Origin: Planctomycetaceae bacterium
Lineage (GTDB): Bacteria > Planctomycetota > Planctomycetia > Pirellulales > Thermoguttaceae
Length of the DNA stretch: 5,365 nt
Direction of reading: 5' to 3'
NCBI GenBank assembly: GCA_031274385.1
Contig: JAISQH010000168.1
Coordinates: forward strand, 1-5,365
Positions 1-5,365 of this stretch are shown in pieces; position 1 is the first letter of the stretch; the number at the start of each line of letters is the position of its first letter. The position numbers were made by a program, and so were the translations under genes. Below the pieces are notes generated by a model, which did not search any database, was not told the DNA's origin, and saw nothing but the letters and a program-made list of their open reading frames with translations.

Positions 1-1161
1 GCATTTACGCTCGTCGAATTGCTGGTAGTCATTGCGATTATCGGCGTTCTGATCGGGTTGTTGCTCCCGGCAGTGCAAGCCGCACGCGAAGCGGCAAAAC
101 GAATGCAGTGTTCCAACAGGCTCAAGCAGCTTGCTTTGGGACTGCACGGCTACCACGACACCCACCAAACATTTCCTTGCGGTGCGATGAACTACGGCGG
201 TGGTACCAGTGTCCGCATGTCAGTTTTCGTTGCGCTGTTACCGTATGTCGAACAGGAACCACTCTACGATGCTTATCTGGCAAAGATTGTGGAGTTGGGA
301 CCGACGGTTCAACATACCTTTTACAGTGGCAATGTCAATGACATCGCCAATCACCACATCAACACTTTTGTGTGCCCGTCAGACCCCGGATGTAATGCAC
401 CTGTGGTGGGTTCCTATGGTAGACCGAACAGTTACCGTTTCAGTTTTGGCGATTGGCCTACTCAGAGTCATTCGAGTGATGGAGTACAGAAAACATCCAA
501 CCCGCGCGGAGTGTTTTCGCTTCGTCACAATCAGAGCCGTGCCATCTCTGCCATCAAAGATGGAACAAGTAACACTATTGCCCTTTCCGAAGGCGGGATT
601 GGTTTGAACGACGACGCTAAAAATATGGATGTCAAGGGGAATGTTCGGTTGGATCTCACCGCATCAATGGGAGCACCGGCAACAGATCCGGGAACAACTG
701 CGGCGGTTACTTCGCCCTCGACAACATTTAACCTTAACCTCTGCTGGGCAACCAATAAATTTCAAAAACAATATATTCCTGCATCCAGTGGAACCACTCC
801 TATTGGACGAGGGCTTATGGGGCGAAGTTGGGGCGATTCTTTGCCTTACCGTACAGGTTTTATGACGATTTTCCCGCCGAATATTGGTCCCAATTGTCGG
901 GCGGATGATGGGAATTACGATGCGGCAATGTCGGTGATTTCGGCTTCCAGTTACCATCCTGCCGGAGTTCAATGCGGATTGTCCGACGGTGCAGTACGAT
1001 TTATTTCCACTAAAATCCATAATCTGTCCAGCGGAACTCCGGGTGATTACACAAATCCTTCCGGTACAACATCGCTCATTGTTGGTTCCGGTCCTTCGCC
1101 GTTCGGAATTTGGGGCGCAATGGGTTCTATTGACGGTGGCGAATCAATTACTGTTCCGTAA
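1..1161 (+). CDS. DUF1559 (SBP_bac_10) pseudopilin-like protein, 5'-truncated by the window edge
   Basis: The reading frame is open from base 1, giving 386 visible residues, so the true start lies upstream; the TTG at 19 is internal to the motif. The visible N-terminus AFTLVELLVVIAIIG is the type IV pilin/pseudopilin methylation motif followed by a hydrophobic helix (about residues 2-24). It continues as PAVQAAREAAKRMQCSN, the usual DUF1559 signature. Further marks are DGTSNT at 187-192 and, near the C-terminus, H319 followed by exactly nine residues and D329-G330. That is the H-X9-DG motif, and a WGAMGSIDGGE stretch follows it. The family is known for very large paralogue numbers in Planctomycetota; members are thought to be processed by a prepilin peptidase and to sit in the envelope or be secreted, but their role is not established. 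Only a few N-terminal residues are probably missing. The residue before the cleavage-site Phe is Ala rather than the classical Gly. Family assignment is firm; function is unknown. Confidence 0.93.
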   Translation, partial: AFTLVELLVVIAIIGVLIGLLLPAVQAAREAAKRMQCSNRLKQLALGLHGYHDTHQTFPCGAMNYGGGTSVRMSVFVALLPYVEQEPLYDAYLAKIVELGPTVQHTFYSGNVNDIANHHINTFVCPSDPGCNAPVVGSYGRPNSYRFSFGDWPTQSHSSDGVQKTSNPRGVFSLRHNQSRAISAIKDGTSNTIALSEGGIGLNDDAKNMDVKGNVRLDLTASMGAPATDPGTTAAVTSPSTTFNLNLCWATNKFQKQYIPASSGTTPIGRGLMGRSWGDSLPYRTGFMTIFPPNIGPNCRADDGNYDAAMSVISASSYHPAGVQCGLSDGAVRFISTKIHNLSSGTPGDYTNPSGTTSLIVGSGPSPFGIWGAMGSIDGGESITVP

Positions 1162-1168
1162 AGACAAT

Positions 1169-1174
1169 TATAAT
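1169..1174 (+). promoter_or_regulatory. Possible -10 box (TATAAT)
   Basis: A perfect TATAAT lies eight bases after the DUF1559 stop codon, 95 bases before the PHP gene. At the expected spacing upstream I see no good TTGACA-like -35 element; the nearest TTGACG (1130-1135) is 33 bases away, too far. If used, transcription would start near 1181 and the hairpin at 1194-1220 would lie at the 5' end of the PHP mRNA. The local sequence is AT-rich, so chance is a real possibility. Confidence 0.22.
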
Positions 1175-1193
1175 ATTTTGTACGTATTCCATT

Positions 1194-1220
1194 TTAGCCG
1201 TTTCAGTTTGGAACGGCTAA
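1194..1220 (+). terminator. Intergenic hairpin after the DUF1559 gene, possible terminator
   Basis: TTAGCCGTT (1194-1202) pairs perfectly with AACGGCTAA (1212-1220). Adding a G-U pair and a C-G pair inside gives an 11-bp stem with a five-base loop. It sits 32 bases after the DUF1559 stop and 48 bases before the PHP start. No run of T follows on either strand, so it is not a textbook intrinsic terminator. It could end the DUF1559 transcript, protect its 3' end, or form part of the PHP leader. The structure is directly visible; the role is inferred. Confidence 0.4.
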
Positions 1221-1268
1221 TATGGAACGAAAAATCCTATCCCTTTACTTTAACCCCACAATTTAATC

Positions 1269-2429
1269 ATGTCCACATCAACACGACGAGAATTTTTGCA
1301 ATGTGCCGCACTTCTTGGGGCGGCGTCAACTCTGCCGGTGAGTTTTGCTCTTGGGCAGGAAAATGAAACAAAAACAGTTGATCCTTTACTGACCGTACCA
1401 AACGGAAGGATCGTCAACCCGAAACGGAAACCGCGAAAAATCGCCATTCCCAATGTCGGGAATTTTCAGGTTCTCAAAGGGGATTTTCACATGCACACGT
1501 TGTTTTCGGACGGTTATGTGATGCCGAAAGACCGTGTTCACGAAGCGGTTGAGAACGGTCTTGATGTGATCGCCATTACCGACCACATCGAATATCGTCC
1601 GTTTTTCGGAGGAAAATCGACACAATTAAAAGAACGGAATGACGATCACAATATCGCGTACGATATTGCCAAACCGGAAGCGGACAAAAAGAATCTGATT
1701 CTTGTTCGCGGTACGGAAATTACGAAAAGCCAATTGCCGCCGGGACATTTTAACGCGATTTTCCTGAATGATGTCAATCAGGTTGCCGAAGCGGTGGACG
1801 ATTGGAAGAAAATGCTGGCGGTTGCTACCGATCAGGGCGCGTTTGTGTTCTGGAATCATCCCAACTTTCCCACTCCGAATCCTGCCGCCCATCGGATGAC
1901 GTTTGCTGCGGAACATGACGAAGTTCGGCGCAAAGGATATTTGCACGGAATTGAAGTGTTCAACGGCACATCGTATTATCCGGTTGTTTCGGACTGGTGT
2001 AACGAAATGGATTTGGCTCTGGTTACTACCAGCGATATTCACGTTTCCGAATGGAATATGTACGGCAGTCAAAACCCGCTCCGACCGATGACGTTGATTT
2101 TGGCGGAAAATCGAACTGCTGAGGCGGTTCGTGAAGCATTTTTCGCTCGACGCACCATCGGTTGGGCAGCGGGTATGATCTTGGGCAGACCGCAATGGGT
2201 CGAAAAACTGTTCAACGCCTGCGTCAGTATCAAAAAAGAAAACAATTCGCTTCAACTAACCAACCAAAGCGATATTCCGTGTCAAATTCAGATCGGTAAT
2301 ACCGTTCATGAATTAAAGGCTCAAAGCGAATTGACATTGACGGTTGATTCGGCGTTGAAAAAACTAAGCGTTGCCAATTGGCTTGTCGGAACCGCCAAAC
2401 CACTGGAAGTCTTAGTAGCCAGTAGTTAG
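1269..2429 (+). CDS. Tat-exported PHP-domain phosphoesterase, Sb-PDE-like phosphodiesterase
   Basis: This 386-residue protein starts with a twin-arginine signal: TRREFLQ at 5-11, then a hydrophobic stretch to about 28, with likely cleavage near residues 27-29. The mature part is a PHP metal-dependent phosphoesterase. Metal-ligand candidates appear in family order: DFHMHT (H74, H76), D81, ITDH (H106), RGTEIT (E150), H160, WNHPN (H197) and SDIH (D256, H258). This is the complete set for a three-metal site. The stretches TDHIEYRPF, PPGHFNAIFL and FVFWNHPNF resemble the Sb-PDE family of bacterial phosphodiesterases better than histidinol phosphatases, as I remember those sequences. Residues from about 313 look like a small beta-rich C-terminal domain. 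The expected activity is hydrolysis of a phosphodiester outside the cytoplasm; the substrate is unknown. The ATG at 1269 is chosen because the Tat signal begins there; there is no Shine-Dalgarno sequence. The final codons and the TAG stop lie in a heptamer repeat, so the original C-terminus may have been altered slightly. Confidence 0.9.
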   Translation: MSTSTRREFLQCAALLGAASTLPVSFALGQENETKTVDPLLTVPNGRIVNPKRKPRKIAIPNVGNFQVLKGDFHMHTLFSDGYVMPKDRVHEAVENGLDVIAITDHIEYRPFFGGKSTQLKERNDDHNIAYDIAKPEADKKNLILVRGTEITKSQLPPGHFNAIFLNDVNQVAEAVDDWKKMLAVATDQGAFVFWNHPNFPTPNPAAHRMTFAAEHDEVRRKGYLHGIEVFNGTSYYPVVSDWCNEMDLALVTTSDIHVSEWNMYGSQNPLRPMTLILAENRTAEAVREAFFARRTIGWAAGMILGRPQWVEKLFNACVSIKKENNSLQLTNQSDIPCQIQIGNTVHELKAQSELTLTVDSALKKLSVANWLVGTAKPLEVLVASS

Positions 2430-2462
2430 TAGCCAGTAGCCAGTAGTCAGTAGTCAGTTATT
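2414..2462 (+). repeat. Left heptamer array, AGTAGYY x6 plus one degenerate unit
   Basis: Six tandem units begin at 2414, 2421, 2428, 2435, 2442 and 2449, ending CC, TT, CC, CC, TC and TC in turn; a degenerate unit AGTTATT follows at 2456-2462. Only the last two positions vary, always between C and T. Because the period is 7 and each unit carries TAG, stops fall in all three forward frames. The PHP stop TAG spans the junction of units two and three (2427-2429). Confidence 0.9.
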
Positions 2463-2468
2463 TAGTTA

Positions 2469-2509
2469 AGCCCTTATTTTTCCTTATGACAACCGGAAAA
2501 ATAAGGGCT
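2469..2509 (+). terminator. Central perfect 15-bp stem-loop, possible bidirectional terminator
   Basis: AGCCCTTATTTTTCC (2469-2483) pairs perfectly with GGAAAAATAAGGGCT (2495-2509) around an 11-base loop. The pairing continues outward into TTAGTTAA/TTAACTAA with one bulged T (2511) and then into the heptamer arrays. It lies 40 bases after the PHP stop. It is followed only by TTAACTAA, not a long U-run, so a terminator role is inferred from position and stem strength. Confidence 0.42.
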
Positions 2510-2515
2510 TTAACT

Positions 2516-2570
2516 AACTACTAACTACTGACTACTGGCTACTGACTACTAACTTCTGGCTACTGCTACT
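2516..2570 (-). repeat. Right heptamer array, RRCTACT x7 plus a shortened unit
   Basis: Units begin at 2516, 2523, 2530, 2537, 2544, 2551 and 2558; the sixth has CTT in place of CTA, and the last copy (2565-2570) is one base short. Read on the - strand these are the same AGTAGYY units as the left array. The element's right edge is taken where the repeat gives way to an A/T-rich stretch. Confidence 0.88.
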
Positions 2571-2703
2571 AAAATTTATCTTTTTTTCGGGAATAAAACG
2601 ATTCTTTCGGTTTCCCGATGCGTTGCGGAATCGCCGATTTTTTTCTCCGGTCTAACCGATTTAACGGGATACGGTCTTTTGGATTTTTCAAAATCATCTT
2701 GCT
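2571..2703. other. T-rich intergenic stretch before ftsK with a 7-bp inverted repeat
   Basis: This stretch separates the palindromic element from the ftsK start. It contains several T runs (2581-2587, and a run ending near 2643) and an inverted repeat TCGGGAA (2587-2593) / TTCCCGA (2612-2618) with an 18-base gap. The ftsK promoter should lie here if ftsK is transcribed separately, but I cannot pick a convincing -35/-10 pair. There is no Shine-Dalgarno sequence just before 2704. Confidence 0.45.
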
Positions 2704-5166
2704 ATGAAGCCATTCGGATTAAAATTTATCGGGGTTCTCCTTTTGATTCTGTTCGTCTTTTCCGTGATTAGTTTTTTGAGCTATTCACCGGCAGACGTAC
2801 CGGATACGCGGCGTTTTCCCCAACCGGAAACCGTTCATAATTTGTGCGGTCCGTTAGGGGCATACATGGCGTCGTTTTTCTTGAATCTGTTTGGTCTTGC
2901 AGCGTTTTATCTTTTTCTGCCGCTCGGAATCGCTGCCGTTCAACTGTTGAAAGGACGGTGTTTCGATCAAATCCTGCTCCGAACCATCGGGCTTGCTCTT
3001 ATTCTGGTTGGTCTGTCGGGATTATTGGCGTTGATCGGTGAAAAGATGACGTATTATTCCGGTCCGGTTGTCGGTCCCGGCGGCTATCTGGGAATTGTTG
3101 TTGCGGTGTTGCTGGGTTGTCTCGTCGCAACTTCGGGCAGTGTTGCGTTTTTGAGCAGTCTTGTGATTGGCGGTCTTGTGCTTTCCGGCGATCAAACCTT
3201 GTTGCGGATTCTCCGGTTTTTGTCCCGTTTCCGGCAACAAAACGCGGAGTCGTTGCCGGTTGAAGAAAAAGGTGAAAAAGGCGAAAAGGAAAAATCCCCT
3301 AACACTGAATTTTGTGAAGCGGACGAATTTGATATTTCTTTAAAAAGTCCATTGAAAAATTCGGTCAAGCGACCGGCTGTTGTCCGAACCGATCTCATGC
3401 AACGTCCCAAACCGCAGCCGAAAATCCTCCAACCCGAAATCGAACAAGAAGACGAAAACGACGAAGACGACGAATCATTTTTTGAAGAGCCGAAAGAATA
3501 TCAATTTCCCACAACCGATTTATTGGCACAACCGGAATCGTTTGACGAAGAACAATATCTTGAAACAGTTCACCAGCAAGCGGCAATGCTGGAAAAAGTA
3601 TTTGAAGATTTTAAGAAGCAGGTTCAGGTTGTTGATATTCAGACGGGTCCGGTTATTTCGCAATTTGAATTGAAGTTGGCAAAAGGGGTTCGGCTCAATT
3701 CGATTCAATGTCTTTCGGATGATTTGGCGATTCGGATGAAGGTTCCGAGTGTTCGGATTGTTGCGCCGATTCCCGGTAAAAACACGGTTGGTGTGGAGTT
3801 GCCGAATGAGCAACGGCAAACGGTGCGGATTCGTGAAGTCATGGAATCGCGGTCTGATGCGGCGGAGCAATATCATATTCCGGTTTATCTTGGCAAGGAC
3901 GTTTCCGGTCAACCGATGGTGGTTGATTTGACGAAGTTGCCGCATCTTTTGATTGCGGGACGAACCGGAACAGGAAAAAGCGTTTGCCTGAACTCGATTA
4001 TTGTCTCAATGCTGATGACGCGGAGTCCCGAACAGGTTCGGATGTTGATGATTGATCCGAAAATGGTGGAACTGAGTCCGTACAAAACCATTCCGCATTT
4101 GATGCACCCGGTTGTCACCGATATGCGAAAAGCGGAGGCGATTCTTGCCTGGACAGTGGAAAAGATGGAGGAACGTTATCAATTACTGGCTTCTGCCGGA
4201 GTGCGTCAACTTTGCGAATACAACAAACTTTCGGAAGACGAATTACGGCGGCGAATGAAAATGATTGATCTTCCCGAAGAGGAATGGGAAGCGATTCCCA
4301 AATCGATGCCGTATCTTGTGATTATTGCGGATGAGATGGCGGATTTGATGATGACGGCGGCGAAGGAGGTGGAGACACATATTATCCGTCTTGCTCAGAA
4401 AAGCCGGGCAGTCGGGATTCATCTGGTTTTAGCAACGCAAAAGCCGACAGTGGACATTGTAACGGGGTTAATCAAATCGAATTTGCCGGCGCGAATTGCG
4501 TTTGGTGTGGCAACACGAACCGACAGTCTGGTTGTTTTGGATCGGATCGGAGCGGAGCGGTTGCTGGGCAACGGCGACATGCTTTTTCTTCAACCCGGAA
4601 CCAATCAGGCGGTTCGGGGTCAGGGAACTTATGTGAGCGACAAGGAAATCGAATCCATTATTGAATTGATCGGAACAGATGAGCCGGATTTCATTGAGGA
4701 ACTTATCGCAATTGACCCGGACGCCGACGAATCCGCCAATACCGCCAGCGTCAATGAAGGGGAAGAAAAAGTTCAACGCGATGAATTGTACCATCAGGCG
4801 GTTGAATTTATTATTCAACAAGGGCGTGGTTCGTTATCGTTGTTGCAACGCCGCTTCAGTGTCGGCTATAGTCGGGCGGCGCGAATGATTGAATTTATGG
4901 CGGAAGACGGCGTTGTCGGTCCTTACAACGGGTCGAAAGCGCGGGAAGTGATTATGACGCTTCGGGATTGGAAACGCCGAGCCGGAAACCGCCCCGTTGT
5001 TCCGATCAAACCGAGCGCAAGACCGATTCTCCCAAACGTTTCGCACGAACCAAGACGCCGTGCCAATAACGCCGAACCGGAATGGACAAATGACTGGGAA
5101 CCGGATGACGAATTTGACGATTCATTCGAACCGGACTATAACAACGAATATGAAGAAATACTGTAA
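2704..5166 (+). CDS. ftsK: FtsK/SpoIIIE-type DNA translocase
   Basis: This 820-residue protein is a membrane-anchored, ATP-driven hexameric DNA pump that moves chromosome termini through the division site. Hydrophobic segments lie at about 8-25, 54-80, 93-112 and 127-161 (the last may be a hairpin). A short charged linker (about 170-275) includes KGEKGEKEK and an acidic patch at 247-262. The alpha domain spans about 285-375. The beta motor has Walker A GRTGTGKS (419-426), Walker B VIIADE (539-544) and the conserved stretches RLAQKSRAVGIHLVLATQKP and LLGNGDMLFL. The gamma winged helix (about 692-756) keeps GYSRAARMIE and VGPYNGSKAREV, so sequence-directed loading on KOPS-like sites is expected. 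Two oddities stand out: the usual DSR after Walker B is DSL (L609), and about 64 residues of basic-then-acidic tail follow gamma. It is much shorter than the 1329-residue E. coli FtsK, mainly in the linker. The ATG at 2704 is chosen because the first membrane helix starts at once. Planctomycetes lack FtsZ but retain FtsK. Confidence 0.97.
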   Translation: MKPFGLKFIGVLLLILFVFSVISFLSYSPADVPDTRRFPQPETVHNLCGPLGAYMASFFLNLFGLAAFYLFLPLGIAAVQLLKGRCFDQILLRTIGLALILVGLSGLLALIGEKMTYYSGPVVGPGGYLGIVVAVLLGCLVATSGSVAFLSSLVIGGLVLSGDQTLLRILRFLSRFRQQNAESLPVEEKGEKGEKEKSPNTEFCEADEFDISLKSPLKNSVKRPAVVRTDLMQRPKPQPKILQPEIEQEDENDEDDESFFEEPKEYQFPTTDLLAQPESFDEEQYLETVHQQAAMLEKVFEDFKKQVQVVDIQTGPVISQFELKLAKGVRLNSIQCLSDDLAIRMKVPSVRIVAPIPGKNTVGVELPNEQRQTVRIREVMESRSDAAEQYHIPVYLGKDVSGQPMVVDLTKLPHLLIAGRTGTGKSVCLNSIIVSMLMTRSPEQVRMLMIDPKMVELSPYKTIPHLMHPVVTDMRKAEAILAWTVEKMEERYQLLASAGVRQLCEYNKLSEDELRRRMKMIDLPEEEWEAIPKSMPYLVIIADEMADLMMTAAKEVETHIIRLAQKSRAVGIHLVLATQKPTVDIVTGLIKSNLPARIAFGVATRTDSLVVLDRIGAERLLGNGDMLFLQPGTNQAVRGQGTYVSDKEIESIIELIGTDEPDFIEELIAIDPDADESANTASVNEGEEKVQRDELYHQAVEFIIQQGRGSLSLLQRRFSVGYSRAARMIEFMAEDGVVGPYNGSKAREVIMTLRDWKRRAGNRPVVPIKPSARPILPNVSHEPRRRANNAEPEWTNDWEPDDEFDDSFEPDYNNEYEEIL

Positions 5167-5185
5167 TAACCGGTTAAACACACAA

Positions 5186-5213
5186 GTCGCGTTAGCGACG
5201 GGGGCTTGCCCCC
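5186..5213 (+). terminator. Tandem double hairpin, likely ftsK terminator or repeat unit
   Basis: GTCGC-GTTA-GCGAC (5186-5199) is followed without a gap by GGGGG-CTTG-CCCCC (5200-5213), giving two 5-bp GC-rich stems with four-base loops. TTGTTCT follows, a modest T-rich tail. Its position 20 bases after the ftsK stop fits a terminator, but recurrence of the first hairpin downstream suggests a repeat family. Confidence 0.48.
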
Positions 5214-5297
5214 TTGTTCTACCCCACCATTTTTTTGAGACACAAACCAGACGAACAATACAAGATAAACGAAAGAGCCATCATCAATTCTATTTTA

Positions 5298-5311
5298 GTC
5301 GCGCTAGCGAC
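5298..5311. repeat. Second copy of GTCGCGYTAGCGAC
   Basis: GTCGCGCTAGCGAC matches the copy at 5186-5199 at 13 of 14 positions. The one difference is in the loop, so the stem is preserved. The copies are 112 bases apart in the same orientation. Confidence 0.65.
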
Positions 5312-5325
5312 GACATGATGCATAA

Positions 5326-5354
5326 CCGGCGGTGTAGCGCAGCGCAACCGCCGG
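5326..5354. repeat. GC-rich 8-bp stem-loop near the window edge
   Basis: CCGGCGGT (5326-5333) pairs perfectly with ACCGCCGG (5347-5354). The 13-base interior contains GCGCAGCGC (5337-5345), itself palindromic. It lies 14 bases after the second GTCGCGCTAGCGAC copy and may belong to one composite repeat cut by the window end. Confidence 0.6.
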
Positions 5355-5365
5355 ACAACGCCCCC

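Larger units (their letters stand above)
2414..2570. repeat. 157-bp palindromic element built of opposed heptamer arrays
   Basis: Two arrays of a 7-bp unit face each other around a central stem. The left arm reads AGTAGYY and the right arm RRCTACT, its reverse complement. The reverse complement of the right arm aligns along almost the whole left arm with only scattered mismatches, many of them C/T changes in the two Y positions. The whole could fold as one long hairpin in RNA or a cruciform in DNA. The element overlaps the end of the PHP gene and supplies its stop codon. There is no ORF or transposase in it. Such heptamer repeats are known in other bacteria (for example the STRR repeats of cyanobacteria), but I cannot name this family. 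It may be a REP- or MITE-like dispersed element. Confidence 0.88.
5167..5365. other. Gene-free stretch after ftsK, rich in small palindromes
   Basis: No coding region is supported here. It opens with the perfect palindrome TAACCGGTTA (5167-5176) directly after the ftsK stop. It then holds two tandem hairpins (5186-5213), an AT-rich spacer of about 80 bases, a second copy of the first hairpin (5298-5311) and a GC-rich stem (5326-5354). The GC-rich blocks contrast with the spacer and look like dispersed intergenic repeats. Confidence 0.6.

Noticed and set aside
989..1366. A + strand open frame bridging the DUF1559 and PHP genes
   Set aside because: It overlaps the H-X9-DG end of one gene and the Tat signal of the next in another frame, and has no recognisable features of its own.
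1626..2255. A long open frame of 209 codons on the - strand within the PHP gene
   Set aside because: It lies wholly inside a well-supported gene with conserved motifs on the + strand and its translation shows no recognisable domain.
2414..2570. CRISPR array
   Set aside because: The repeat unit is only 7 bp, there are no spacers of uniform length, and the two halves are in opposite orientation.
2621..2645. Intrinsic terminator before ftsK (GC-rich stretch followed by a T-run)
   Set aside because: Only a 3-bp stem can be drawn before the T-run, too weak to support a call.
2570..2730. Eleven-base direct repeat TAAAATTTATC at 2570-2580 and 2720-2730
   Set aside because: It is AT-rich and one copy encodes part of the first FtsK membrane helix; chance is enough to explain it, and 2720 is not an edge of any element I can see.
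3520..3945. An open frame of 141 codons on the - strand within ftsK
   Set aside because: It is antisense to the conserved alpha domain and its Arg/Asn-rich translation looks like a shadow of the coding strand.

Overview
The window carries three protein-coding genes, all on the + strand, separated by short intergenic stretches rich in repeats. The best guess for the source is a bacterium of the phylum Planctomycetota. Three things point there: a DUF1559 pseudopilin-like protein ending in an H-X9-DG motif (a family greatly expanded in that phylum), an FtsK whose motor and gamma domains read like planctomycete FtsK, and no Shine-Dalgarno sequence before either visible start codon. This is inferred from family knowledge; nothing in the window fixes the genus.

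Layout. Positions 1-1161 hold the DUF1559 gene, cut at its 5' end by the window edge just inside its type IV pilin-like N-terminal motif. Positions 1162-1268 hold a strong hairpin and a TATAAT box. Positions 1269-2429 encode a Tat-exported PHP-fold phosphoesterase with a full metal-ligand set, most like the Sb-PDE family of phosphodiesterases. Its last codons and stop lie inside a 157-bp palindromic element (2414-2570). That element is made of two opposed arrays of a 7-bp repeat (AGTAGYY, then its complement RRCTACT) around a perfect 15-bp stem. After a T-rich intergenic stretch, 2704-5166 encodes an 820-residue FtsK/SpoIIIE-type DNA translocase with membrane segments, linker, alpha, beta and gamma domains, and an unusual charged tail. 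Positions 5167-5365 contain no gene but several palindromes: two near-identical copies of GTCGCGYTAGCGAC, a GGGGGCTTGCCCCC hairpin and an 8-bp GC-rich stem at the window edge.

Function. The three genes do not form an obvious pathway: an envelope or secreted pilin-like protein, an exported phosphodiesterase and a chromosome translocase. The hairpin and the palindromic element between them suggest separate transcription units. I see no defence system, CRISPR array, transposase or RNA gene. The most unusual content is the opposed heptamer palindrome that supplies a gene's stop codon, a Leu where FtsK proteins have a near-invariant Arg, and the family of small palindromes after ftsK.
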